Source of the DNA: Hungatella sp.
Lineage (GTDB): Bacteria > Bacillota > Clostridia > Lachnospirales > Lachnospiraceae
Length of the DNA stretch: 64,000 nucleotides
Assembly (NCBI GenBank): GCA_022792815.1
Contig: JAAWBS010000009.1
Span: forward strand, 62,001 to 126,000
Direction of reading: 5' to 3'
This document shows, in pieces, positions 9,401-16,901 of the stretch. Within the stretch, counting starts at the first letter, position 1, and every line of letters starts with the position of its first letter. The notes beneath the pieces were generated by a model, which was not told the origin of the DNA, ran no database searches, and was given only the letters and a program-made list of their open reading frames with translations. The position numbers and the translations under genes are program-made.

Positions 9401-10982
9401 TGACTCGGAAGATGTAAAAAAGTTTGCCGGCATGTCCGGCTGTGATATGCCGGACAAGGAGTGTCCGGAGTGCGGGACTCCGATGAACAAGGACGGCCAC
9501 GACATTCCTTTCGAGACCTTCCTGGGATTTAAGGGGGACAAGGAGCCGGATATCGACTTAAACTTCTCCGGAGAATATCAGAGCCATGCCCACGACTACA
9601 CGGAGGTGATCTTCGGAAAGGGTCAGACCTTCCGGGCCGGAACCATCGGCACACTGGCGGACAAGACCGCCTACGGATACGTGAAGAATTACTATGAGGA
9701 GCGGGGGGACAGGAAGCGGAACTGCGAGATCAACCGCATCGTCCAGGGCTGTGTGGGAGTACGGAGGACCACCGGGCAGCACCCGGGAGGAATCGTGGTG
9801 CTTCCCGTGGGGGAGGAGATCTATTCCTTCACTCCGGTCCAGCGTCCGGCCAACGACATGACCACCACCACCGTGACCACCCATTTTGACTACCATTCCA
9901 TCGACCACAACCTGCTGAAGCTGGATATTCTGGGACACGATGATCCCACCATGATCCGTATGCTCCAGGACTTAACCGGCTTGGATCCGGTAAAAGATAT
10001 TCCCCTGGACAGCAGAGAGGTGATGTCCCTGTTCCAGAACACGTCGGCCCTGGGCATCACCCCTGACGACATCGGAGGCTGTCCCTTAGGGGCCCTGGGA
10101 GTGCCGGAATTCGGCACGGACTTTGCCATGCAGATGCTTTTGGACGCCAAGCCCAAGTATTTTTCCGATCTGGTACGGATCGCCGGCCTGGCCCATGGCA
10201 CCGATGTGTGGCTGGGCAATGCCAAGGATCTGATCTTAAGCGGCCAGGCCACCATCCAGACCGCCATCTGCTGTCGTGACGATATTATGGTGTATCTGAT
10301 CCAAAAAGGAATGGAGGAGGGACTCTCCTTCACCATCATGGAATCGGTCCGCAAGGGCAAAGGATTAAAACCGGACTGGATCGAGGCCATGCTGGCCCAT
10401 GACGTGCCTCAGTGGTACATCGACTCCTGCTTAAAGATCAAGTACATGTTCCCCAAAGCCCATGCGGCTGCCTACGTGATGATGGCGTGGCGCATCGCCT
10501 ACTGCAAGGTCTTCTATCCCCTGGCCTACTACGCCGCCTTTTTCAGCATCCGGGCCAGTGCCTTCAGCTATGAGATCATGTGTCAGGGAAGAGAGAAATT
10601 GGAGTACTATCTGGCGGACTATAAACGGAGACAGGACTCCCTCTCCAAGAAGGAGCAGGACACCATGAGGGACATGCGGGTGGTACAGGAGATGTATGCC
10701 AGAGGATTTACCTTCCTGCCCATTGATATCTACAAGGCCAAGGCCAGGGATTTCCAGATCGTGGACGACAAACTGATGCCCTCCCTGGCCAGCATCGACG
10801 GACTGGGGGAGAAGGCCGCAGACGGCGTGGTGGATGCGGTGAAGGACGGGCCGTTTTTGTCCAAGGAAGATTTCCGCAACCGCTCCAAGGTCAGCAAGAC
10901 CATCTGCGATCTCATGGCGGATCTGGGGATTCTAGGGGAGCTGCCGGAGTCGAATCAGCTGTCGCTGTTTGACTTTGCCTGA
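6456..10982 (+). CDS. polC: DNA polymerase III alpha subunit, PolC type
   Basis: Replicative polymerase of low-GC Gram-positives with built-in 3'-5' proofreading. Order: N-terminal domain; an Ala/Gly/Ser-rich linker (about 195-265); an OB fold; the first PHP half (VELHCHTKMSD at about 398); a DEDD exonuclease inserted in PHP (FDIETTGF near 487, then HNASFDI and HHRAVDDAEAT); the polymerase core with a four-cysteine zinc motif (about 973-1005) and the catalytic PDIDLNFSG (about 1031). The protein ends SLFDFA. The length of 1508 aa is longer than the B. subtilis form (about 1437), partly from the linker. It is the last gene of the housekeeping run and is followed by a terminator. Confidence 0.98.
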   Translation: MAKKFPEVFPDLHMTAEMEELLKLVDVERVCASRDRSSLRIYINSQRLIHKKNIYDLERGIRDQLFPGKKLTVKVVEKYTLSGQYNPQKLFQVYRDSILLELKNYSIVEYNILRKAEFVFPEDHVLRLTVENNPVLREKTGDLKRVLEKVFHERCGLPVNVEYEFTEVSESLLIRQREAQVQKEVAERLKKNLAASGLVEAAKAAAKGERGADSSGGAPWDQIMASGKEALSSSQSGEAAGGSAVGNPQAFSRGKKPFSRDGKKFGSYQRKSDNPDVLYGRDFDDEFISVRDIAGEMGEVTIRGQIIQTDSRLLNSGKTIVIFDVTDFTDTITVKLFAREDALEDINKAVVAKQFIKLKGMTTIDKFDGELTIGSVVGMKKCEDFTGQRTDNSLTKRVELHCHTKMSDMDGVSDVKDIIKRAKKWGMPAIAVTDHGCVQAFPDASHALDKGDSFKVIYGVEGYLVDDLKQLVENSRNQSFDDPYVVFDIETTGFSPVNNRIIEIGAVRVEGGAVTDRFSAFVNPDEPIPFRIEQLTGINDSMVLGAPKIDKVLPEFLDFCQGAALVAHNASFDISFISRNAALLGLNFSPTVLDTVALARILLPQLNRYKLDTVAKALNISLENHHRAVDDAEATAHIFVAFLKMLKDRNLTCLDELNRLSELDADGIKKLPSYHVIILAKNDLGRTNLYRLVSWSHINYFHRAPRIPKSLLEQYREGLIIGSACEAGELFQAVIRGVPDGELGRIVNFYDYLEIQPLGNNAFMLRDENSTVATEEDLKDLNRRIIHLGEQFGKPVCATCDVHFLNPEDEVYRRIIMAGKGFKDSDDQAPLYLRTTEEMLEEFAYLGPDKAEEVVITNTRHIADQCEYIAPVRPDKCPPVIDNSDETLRDICYNRAHELYGDHLPEIVVERLERELNSIISNGFAVMYIIAQKLVWKSNEDGYLVGSRGSVGSSLVATMSGITEVNPLSPHYYCPKCHYSEFDSEDVKKFAGMSGCDMPDKECPECGTPMNKDGHDIPFETFLGFKGDKEPDIDLNFSGEYQSHAHDYTEVIFGKGQTFRAGTIGTLADKTAYGYVKNYYEERGDRKRNCEINRIVQGCVGVRRTTGQHPGGIVVLPVGEEIYSFTPVQRPANDMTTTTVTTHFDYHSIDHNLLKLDILGHDDPTMIRMLQDLTGLDPVKDIPLDSREVMSLFQNTSALGITPDDIGGCPLGALGVPEFGTDFAMQMLLDAKPKYFSDLVRIAGLAHGTDVWLGNAKDLILSGQATIQTAICCRDDIMVYLIQKGMEEGLSFTIMESVRKGKGLKPDWIEAMLAHDVPQWYIDSCLKIKYMFPKAHAAAYVMMAWRIAYCKVFYPLAYYAAFFSIRASAFSYEIMCQGREKLEYYLADYKRRQDSLSKKEQDTMRDMRVVQEMYARGFTFLPIDIYKAKARDFQIVDDKLMPSLASIDGLGEKAADGVVDAVKDGPFLSKEDFRNRSKVSKTICDLMADLGILGELPESNQLSLFDFA

Positions 10983-11050
10983 TTTCTTCCCTTGGTGTGC
11001 CGGGCCAGGGGCAGCTTTGGTGACAGACTTCCTCAGGCCTTCATATGTAT

Positions 11051-11093
11051 AAAAAAAGAGGTACCTGGATAGATATCCAGGGCCTCTTTTTTC
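11051..11093 (+). terminator. Intrinsic terminator after polC
   Basis: GAGGtaCCTGGATA and its complement TATCCAGGgcCTC form a strong hairpin with a short loop, flanked by an A-run upstream and T6 downstream. The A-run means it may also act on the minus strand. Its 3' T-tract runs straight into inverted-repeat site 1. Confidence 0.9.
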
Positions 11094-11116
11094 GTAGAAT
11101 TTTATAATCTGTGAAA
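11090..11116. promoter_or_regulatory. Recombinase-like inverted-repeat site 1
   Basis: TTTCGTAGA, a 9-bp AT spacer (ATTTTATAA), then TCTGTGAAA. Arms match 7 of 9. The arrangement equals site 2 in arm sequence, spacer length and orientation, and both are followed by a conserved TCA(g)TACACAG. Paired arms around a short AT-rich spacer are typical of tyrosine recombinase core sites. Binding by the neighbouring gene product is inference. Confidence 0.5.
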
Positions 11117-11271
11117 GTCAGTACACAGGGATTTTTCTATAAAAATAGGTCTTAATGCCCGCATTGGTGTCATTCTACCACAAATCTAAAAGAAATGCTA
11201 CCTATATTTTTCGAATTTCTATGTAAATGTAAGGGATTCCAGGGTATATATGGGCTAAAAGAAGGGTTTTG

Positions 11272-11370
11272 TGGTCAAATATAGGGTCAAAATCTTAAGA
11301 AATAAACAGCGTTGCCATACAAGCAATTCAATGATATGCCGAACATTTTATGGTCAGATTCATGGTCAAA
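11272..11370 (+). repeat. Four TGGTCAAA-like short direct repeats
   Basis: TGGTCAAAT (11272), GGGTCAAAA (11284), TGGTCAGAT (11351) and TGGTCAAAC (11363) lie in the same orientation between the two inverted-repeat sites. They occur as two close pairs with 12-bp spacing. They resemble accessory protein-binding repeats, but with four short copies in AT-rich DNA chance cannot be excluded. Confidence 0.4.
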
Positions 11371-11407
11371 CCATTTTTAAAATCCCACATTATGCGATGT
11401 TTTTCAG

Positions 11408-11440
11408 GATTTTCGCAGATTATAAAAATCTGCGAAAATC
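11408..11440. promoter_or_regulatory. Recombinase-like inverted-repeat site 2 (perfect 13-bp arms)
   Basis: GATTTTCGCAGAT, a 7-bp spacer TATAAAA, then ATCTGCGAAAATC: a perfect 13-bp inverted repeat. Arm and spacer sizes are those of tyrosine recombinase core sites (loxP has 13-bp arms and an 8-bp spacer). No T-tract follows directly, so it is a poor terminator. It lies about 115 bp upstream of the recombinase-like start and could be an operator for it or a crossover site. Confidence 0.6.
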
Positions 11441-11472
11441 ATACACAGAGTTCTTTTTGCCCAAATAACTAC

Positions 11473-11491
11473 AAATAACATTATGTTATTT
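11473..11491. promoter_or_regulatory. Short palindrome upstream of the island
   Basis: AAATAACA-TTA-TGTTATTT is a perfect 8-bp inverted repeat about 65 bp before the recombinase-like start. It could be an operator. No T-tract follows, so I do not call it a terminator. Confidence 0.35.
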
Positions 11492-11555
11492 AACTAACTA
11501 TTGTTTATATGTGCAGGATCTTTTCTGTTCATCTTATCAAAAGGAGGACCTTTTT

Positions 11556-12416
11556 ATGGACCTGAGTCAAAATGCGCAAAATTTAATAGAAGGATTTATC
11601 CATACCCAGGTCATCAACCGAGGTCTGGACGAGCGCACGATGAAAGCATACAGGCAGGATCTGGAACTTCTTTTCGGATGGCTGGAACCAGAAGAAGTAA
11701 GAGAGAACACGGAGAAAAGGGCCGAGGTTCCGGCCTCTGATTTGGAAAAGCATATACAAGCTTATTTGGACTATCTCATCAAGGAGAAAGGACTCCAGTT
11801 TTCTACTGTATGCAGAAGATATCAGGTTTTTGGGTATTTTTTATCCTATTTGAAATCAGTAGGATTGTTGAAAAAGGTCAGTCCGCTGGAGCTGCCAAAG
11901 CAGCCGGAACAAGCCGCTGTCGTTACCTTCCTCACCAAAAAAGAAGTTGATTTATTTTTTCAGGCGATCAGTCAGGAATATGACGAGTTGAACAGCGAAT
12001 TTCGAAAGCGGATTTGTCTGCGTGACCAGGTCATGATGGGGCTTTTATTTTATCATGGGATCGAAATCAGTGAACTACTGCGCCTGGAAGTGACGGATTA
12101 TCAGCGAAAAACCTCAGTTCTGACGATCCGGAGAAAGAAAGAGCAGGAGCGTCCTGTTTTTCTTTTTTCACATAGACTTCAGAGGCAGATGGAGCAATGG
12201 CTTTTCGTGGAACATGGATATTTTGAGTGTGAGGATCTGTATCACAATCGGATGTTTCTCTCAAAATTGGGCAAGCCCCTTTCTATGAAAATGGTTACGA
12301 ATATATTTGATAAATATAGAAGAATGGCGGGGATAGAAAAGGAATGTTCACCAAAAGATCTAAAGAATAGCCTGGGGAGATATGGGGAGGAATTAGTTAG
12401 GGAGAAGAACGGATAA
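11556..12416 (+). CDS. Tyrosine-recombinase-fold protein lacking catalytic residues
   Basis: The 286-aa protein has an N-terminal core-binding domain (about 1-105) and a C-terminal recombinase-like domain from RDQVMMGLLF on. In active XerD-type enzymes the next motif is TGLRxSEL; here it is HGIEISELLRL, so the first catalytic Arg is Glu. The HxLRH box is replaced by KDLKN, and the protein stops soon after without the LGH and Tyr segments. The beta-hairpin lysine region (RRKKEQER) remains. The frame is intact, with AAAGGAGGACC before ATG 11556, and its stop overlaps the next start (TAATG). A role as DNA-binding regulator of the polysaccharide operon is my inference; a decaying integrase is the alternative. 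Confidence 0.75.
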   Translation: MDLSQNAQNLIEGFIHTQVINRGLDERTMKAYRQDLELLFGWLEPEEVRENTEKRAEVPASDLEKHIQAYLDYLIKEKGLQFSTVCRRYQVFGYFLSYLKSVGLLKKVSPLELPKQPEQAAVVTFLTKKEVDLFFQAISQEYDELNSEFRKRICLRDQVMMGLLFYHGIEISELLRLEVTDYQRKTSVLTIRRKKEQERPVFLFSHRLQRQMEQWLFVEHGYFECEDLYHNRMFLSKLGKPLSMKMVTNIFDKYRRMAGIEKECSPKDLKNSLGRYGEELVREKNG

Positions 12417-13693
12417 TGAGCAGAGAAGAAGAGAAAAGAAATTTATTAATCTATGCCCATTATTATATTCCTGATACCGCCTCTACCGGGCAAATCTTAT
12501 GTGAATTAGCGGAAGGGTTACTGGATCAATTTGAAATTACAGTTATATGTGTGGTGCCATCCTACTTAGGTAAGGTAGAAGAAAAGTACAAAACCCATAA
12601 TTACTACAAAGAAAATATTAATGGGGTACAAGTGTTCCGCGTCCGCGTACCAGAATTTAGTAAAACAAATAAGTGGAGCAGAGTTAAGAATATTTGTACA
12701 TACTTTTTGGGGGCCATGGCAGTCACATTGAAAACGGGAAAAGCAGACTATGTACTTTCCGTTTCACAGCCTCCGATCTTAGGCGGCTTGCTGGGTGTAT
12801 GGGGAAAGTGGATCAAACACGCAAAATTTATCTATAATATTCAGGACTTTAATCCAGAGCAAATCATGGCTGTCCATTATAGTAAGAGCAGGATGCTGAT
12901 AGGATTGATGATGCTCGCAGATAAGTTCAGCTGCAGGAACAGTGATCTGATCATTACGGTCGGACGCGATCTTGCCGAGACTGTTTCTAAGCGTTTTGAC
13001 AGAAAAAAAATTCCTAATACAGCGATAATCAACAATTGGATCGACGAAAAAAAGATCTATCCTGTCGATGCCGGTCACCCAAAGATAAAAGCGTTCAAGC
13101 AGAAGTACGGGCTGGAGCATAAATTCATAATTATGTATTCCGGGAATATCGGATTGTATTATGATTTGGAAAATCTTCTGAAAACCATTGAAAGATTCAA
13201 GCCAGGAACTAAGACAGCGGACGGAAGAGATGTGGTGTTTGCCTTTGTTGGTGCAGGTTCTGTATTGGACAGGCTCATTGCATTTAAAGAAGAGAAGCGC
13301 ATGGATCAGGTTCTCTTTATCCCATATCAGGATAAAGCGGATCTCATCTACAGTTTGAATGCAGGCGATGTTCATTGGATCGTAAATGCGAAAGGTATCA
13401 AAGGAGTCTCCTGTCCCTCAAAATATTATGGGGTGGCTGCGGCGAAAAAACCTTGTCTTTGTGTTCTGGAACCAGGATCTGAGATACGCTGTATCATTGA
13501 AGAGACAAGAGGCGGGCTTTGTTGTGATCCAGGTGATTACGTCTCCATAGAAAAAAATATCCGTTGGTTTATCGAACATGCAGACAGTGAAGCATTAGAG
13601 GAGATGGGTACAAGAGGAAGGACACATCTTTTGAGATGTTTGACCCGTGACGTGTCGGTTAAAAAATATAGCGAGGAAATTTTGAATCTGTAA
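12416..13693 (+). CDS. Glycosyltransferase family 4 (WbuB-like)
   Basis: Cytosolic GT-B sugar transferase that adds a sugar to a lipid-linked polysaccharide intermediate. The start LLIYAHYYIPDTASTGQIL resembles WbuB-type GT4 enzymes with their (Y/F)PP-x-G-G-like donor loop. The C-terminal half has MYSGNIGLYY, and the donor-binding SCPSKYYGVAAAKKP corresponds to the sPsKxyeymAagkP segment of this subfamily. The length of 425 aa is normal. It overlaps the recombinase-like gene by one base, so translation is probably coupled. Donor and acceptor sugars cannot be read from sequence. Confidence 0.88.
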   Translation: MSREEEKRNLLIYAHYYIPDTASTGQILCELAEGLLDQFEITVICVVPSYLGKVEEKYKTHNYYKENINGVQVFRVRVPEFSKTNKWSRVKNICTYFLGAMAVTLKTGKADYVLSVSQPPILGGLLGVWGKWIKHAKFIYNIQDFNPEQIMAVHYSKSRMLIGLMMLADKFSCRNSDLIITVGRDLAETVSKRFDRKKIPNTAIINNWIDEKKIYPVDAGHPKIKAFKQKYGLEHKFIIMYSGNIGLYYDLENLLKTIERFKPGTKTADGRDVVFAFVGAGSVLDRLIAFKEEKRMDQVLFIPYQDKADLIYSLNAGDVHWIVNAKGIKGVSCPSKYYGVAAAKKPCLCVLEPGSEIRCIIEETRGGLCCDPGDYVSIEKNIRWFIEHADSEALEEMGTRGRTHLLRCLTRDVSVKKYSEEILNL

Positions 13694-13713
13694 AATTCAT
13701 GGAGAGAGAAAAC

Positions 13714-14571
13714 ATGCCGTCAGATATCACTGCAATTGTGTTGACAAAAAATGAAGAAAAAAACATAGAAGATTGTATCAACTCGATGAAAGAGACCGTA
13801 AAACGCATTGTTGTTATTGACAGTTACAGCACAGATAAAACCGCAGAACTTGCAAAGAAGTGCGGAGCGGAAGTCTATCAGCATCCTTTTGAGAATTATG
13901 CGAAACAATACATATACGGCGTTGAGAAGGCGGCCGCTGACACAGTCTGGACTTTGCGGATTGATGCCGATGAAAGGCTCACTCCTGAGTCGGCCTCAGA
14001 ATTAAAGAGATTGTGTGAAGAAAACAGGAATAATGATGTCAACGGAATCATCCTGCGCTTTAAAAAAAACTTCTTAGGAAAAGATTTATACCACGGAGGA
14101 GTATATCCCTGGAAAAAGATGAATTGCTATAAGACAAAGTTCGGAGCGATCGAAGATCGAAAGATGGATGAACATATTGTAATTTCTTCAGGGAAAACGG
14201 TTGAAATGAAAACAGATTGTTTGCATTACGATTTTAAAAGTCTGGAATATTTTATAAGCAAGCACAATTGGTATTCGTCAAGGGAGACCGTCGACTATTT
14301 CGAAAACATTGAGAGTTCCAAGATCAAAAAAAAGATGGATCCAAAAACTTGGTTTAAGATGAATATCTATTACAGACTTCCCATGGGGGCCAGGGCTCAT
14401 ATTTATTATCTGTATCGATATTATATCCGCCTCGGATTCCTTGATGGGAAAGAGGGTAAAATCTATGCGTTTCTTCAGGCATATTGGTATCGATATCTGG
14501 TGGATGCCAAAATTTATGAATGTGAAAAGTTAAACGTGCGCTATCAGGGTGTCGGCGAATTAAAAACCTGA
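13714..14571 (+). CDS. Glycosyltransferase family 2 (LgtF/WaaE-like)
   Basis: GT-A transferase with the opening IVLTKNEEKNIEDC, a nucleotide-binding VIDSYSTDKT and the metal-binding RIDADERL (DxD). The pattern is that of the WaaE/LgtF group, which adds glucose or related sugars to surface glycans; the actual sugar is unknown. ATG 13714 is favoured over the track's 13699 because GGAGAGAGAAAAC lies just before it, which gives 285 aa. The C-terminus has amphipathic basic segments suited to membrane contact. It follows the GT4 gene by about 20 bp in the same AT-rich operon. Confidence 0.87.
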   Translation: MPSDITAIVLTKNEEKNIEDCINSMKETVKRIVVIDSYSTDKTAELAKKCGAEVYQHPFENYAKQYIYGVEKAAADTVWTLRIDADERLTPESASELKRLCEENRNNDVNGIILRFKKNFLGKDLYHGGVYPWKKMNCYKTKFGAIEDRKMDEHIVISSGKTVEMKTDCLHYDFKSLEYFISKHNWYSSRETVDYFENIESSKIKKKMDPKTWFKMNIYYRLPMGARAHIYYLYRYYIRLGFLDGKEGKIYAFLQAYWYRYLVDAKIYECEKLNVRYQGVGELKT

Positions 14572-14602
14572 TTTTATCTAGTATAGATTTGGGAGGGACA
14601 AG

Positions 14603-15766
14603 ATGAATCACATAAAAGCATATATAAAAATTCTCTGCATCTATTTTTTGAGAAGTTTTATGCGGCTGCTATATATCGTTCCGATCAAAGAGAATCGGGT
14701 GATCTTAAATAGTTATCGCGGACAGCAGTATGCATGTAACCCCAAATACATAACCGAGTATTTAATTGCCGAACACCCCGGTGAATTTGAAATTTACTGG
14801 GCATTCAATCATCCGGAAGACTATGGCTGTCTAACCTCAAAGGGAATAAAACTTGTAAAGTATAACTCTCTCAAAAGATTTTATATAGAGGCAACCGCCA
14901 AATTCAGTATAAACAATATAGGTTCCTTTTCATGGCTGCCGCAAAGAAAAGGCCAAGAACATATCAATACTTGGCATGGTTCTGTAGATTATAAAAGATG
15001 TGCTCTTGGCGAGACTGCAAATGATTCCATCATGAAAAAAACTCTAATCTTGTCTGCAAAAGAGACAACCGTGTTTTTTTCAGCCAACCACTTTTCCAGT
15101 AAGGTCTGCATACCGAATGACTTTGGCTATACCGGATTTGTCTTCGAAAAAGGCGTGCCGCGAAATGATATCTTTTTCAATAAAAAAATACACCGCGAAC
15201 TGAATCAAAGAATCAGAGCTTTCTACGGAGTTGATGAGGAGACAACCATTGTATTGTATGCGCCCACATGGAGATATGGGGCCTGCAGTAAAGTCCCTGA
15301 TCTGGATCTGGCATGTCTGCAGAATGAACTTTCCAAAAAATTCGGAAAGGCAATCATTTTTTGCAGGTCCCATCATATCACAGGCCAAGTTAAGTGGAGT
15401 ACAGATTCTGTCATCGATGTAAGCGGTTATAAGGATGCCCAGGAACTGATGGTTGCCTGTGACATGTTGATCACGGATTATTCCTCCATGATATGGGATT
15501 ACTCGCTGCTTTTAAGACCTATCATCCTGTACACTCCTGATGTGGAACAATATCAGGCTGAAAGAGGATTTAATTTGGATATATTGGAATGGGGATTTCC
15601 TGTCTGCAAAACTCAGTCTGAACTGACAAATTGTATTGCCGATTACAATCCGGAAAAGGCATCTGCCCTTGCAAAGGCCCACCACGAGAAATTGGGAAGT
15701 TTTGAGACAGGATGTGCGGCAGAATCTTTTTATGAATGGATGAGCTCTGTTTTGCACAGTGCATAA
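14603..15766 (+). CDS. CDP-glycerol glycerophosphotransferase family protein (TagB/TagF-like)
   Basis: Membrane-associated enzyme of the teichoic acid polymerase family, which moves glycerol-phosphate or a related phospho-polyol from a CDP donor to a glycan or polyol chain. Family marks are NTWHGS (His125, catalytic in TagF homologues), YAPTWRYG, and LITDYSSMIWDYSLL around D292 with LYTPD after it. The protein is 387 aa, the short single-domain form. The start has GGGAGGGACAAG. In a Wzx/Wzy-type cluster it implies phosphodiester-linked alditol in the repeat unit. The cytidylyltransferase and LicD in the same operon fit a CDP donor, though the donor need not be CDP-glycerol. Confidence 0.88.
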   Translation: MNHIKAYIKILCIYFLRSFMRLLYIVPIKENRVILNSYRGQQYACNPKYITEYLIAEHPGEFEIYWAFNHPEDYGCLTSKGIKLVKYNSLKRFYIEATAKFSINNIGSFSWLPQRKGQEHINTWHGSVDYKRCALGETANDSIMKKTLILSAKETTVFFSANHFSSKVCIPNDFGYTGFVFEKGVPRNDIFFNKKIHRELNQRIRAFYGVDEETTIVLYAPTWRYGACSKVPDLDLACLQNELSKKFGKAIIFCRSHHITGQVKWSTDSVIDVSGYKDAQELMVACDMLITDYSSMIWDYSLLLRPIILYTPDVEQYQAERGFNLDILEWGFPVCKTQSELTNCIADYNPEKASALAKAHHEKLGSFETGCAAESFYEWMSSVLHSA

Positions 15767-15797
15767 CAGACACAAGAACCTTGTATGGAGGCATTCC

Positions 15798-16901
15798 ATG
15801 AAAAAAATATTAGTGGTCATAACAACGGGTTTTGTCAGTTGGGGAGGGCTGACAGCTGCCTATATGAATTATTACAGAGTGCTTGATAAAGAAAATCTAT
15901 TGATTGATTTCGCCTCTATGAACGAAGTGGAAGAGGATTTAAAAAAGGAGATCGGGGAAGAAGGGGGCTGTTACTATCAGCTGTCTGACAAAAGAAAAAA
16001 ACCTTTCAGGTATCTTCTGGACTTAAACAGATTGCTCGGGAAAAATCACTACGATGTCATTCATGTTCATGGGAACAGCGCGACCATGGCAGGCGAACTC
16101 GTATTAGCCAGGTACAATAAAGTTTTGGTCAGGATCGCTCACTGCCATACCAGTCAGGTGCAGCACCCTATTATGAATCAACTATTGCTTCCGTTTTTTA
16201 TTCGCTCTTATACTGTAGGAATTGCATGTTCAAAAGTTGCAGGAGACTGGCTGTATCCCAATGGAACATTTGAGATTTTTCACAACGTAATCAACACAGC
16301 GAAATACAGATTTAATGCAGACCATCGCAATCATATCCGGAAATTATATAAGATCGAGGACAAATTTGTCATTGGACATGTGGGAAAACTCTATGAGGCT
16401 AAAAATCACAGATTTCTGTTGGAAGTATTTAAGGAGATTTATTCAAAAAATCAGGATGTTATATTGCTGCTGGTGGGAGACGGACATTTAAGAGAGGAAT
16501 TAGAAGAGTGGGTTGATCGCAGCAGACTAAATGAAGCTGTGATTTTTGCAGGGATGCAGGATAATGCTGCTCCGTTTTATTGCGGGATGGATGTATTTCT
16601 TTTCCCTTCACTATATGAGGGATTTGGATTGGCCGCTGTTGAGGCACAATGTTCGGGACTGTTATGTGTACTGTCAAACAGTTTAACAAGAGAGACAAAG
16701 ATCGCAGAGGACACATCTTATATAGAACTTGAAAAAAGACTATGGGTTGAGGAAGCAACTAGAAAACTATGTCAAATCAATCAGGAGTTCAGGAGTAAAA
16801 GAAGTAATGAGGCGATTCATCAAATAGAGGTTCTTGGCCTGTCTGACCGGAAGGAGGCCAGGAAGCTTAGGGCATTATATCTGGCAGGAGAGGAAAAATG
16901 A
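15798..16901 (+). CDS. Glycosyltransferase family 4 (EpsF-like)
   Basis: GT-B transferase. The N-terminal half has WGGLTAAYMNYYRVL and DVIHVHGNSA; the C-terminal half has IGHVGKLYEAKNH and the nucleotide-sugar binding FPSLYEGFGLAAVEAQ with its E-x7-E spacing. The track start (15759) overlaps the previous gene, but GGAGGCATTCC precedes ATG 15798 and the protein then begins MKKILVV as the family does, so I use 367 aa. It probably extends the repeat unit on the cytosolic face. The linkage is unknown. Confidence 0.88.
   Translation: MKKILVVITTGFVSWGGLTAAYMNYYRVLDKENLLIDFASMNEVEEDLKKEIGEEGGCYYQLSDKRKKPFRYLLDLNRLLGKNHYDVIHVHGNSATMAGELVLARYNKVLVRIAHCHTSQVQHPIMNQLLLPFFIRSYTVGIACSKVAGDWLYPNGTFEIFHNVINTAKYRFNADHRNHIRKLYKIEDKFVIGHVGKLYEAKNHRFLLEVFKEIYSKNQDVILLLVGDGHLREELEEWVDRSRLNEAVIFAGMQDNAAPFYCGMDVFLFPSLYEGFGLAAVEAQCSGLLCVLSNSLTRETKIAEDTSYIELEKRLWVEEATRKLCQINQEFRSKRSNEAIHQIEVLGLSDRKEARKLRALYLAGEEK

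Larger units (their letters stand above)
10983..11555 (+). other. Intergenic regulatory region between polC and the polysaccharide island
   Basis: About 570 bp without a convincing gene. It contains the polC terminator, two related inverted-repeat sites about 321 bp apart, four TGGTCAAA-like repeats between them and a further AAATAACA/TGTTATTT palindrome near the recombinase gene. Base composition drops sharply to AT-rich after about 11100. A 65-codon ORF (11271-11468) runs across these repeats but lacks a ribosome site and family features, so I do not call it. No unambiguous sigma-A promoter stands out for the island. Confidence 0.7.

Noticed and set aside
11271-11468. 65-codon ORF in the region upstream of the recombinase-like gene
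   Set aside because: It runs through the inverted repeat and TGGTCAAA motifs, has no ribosome site and shows no family features.
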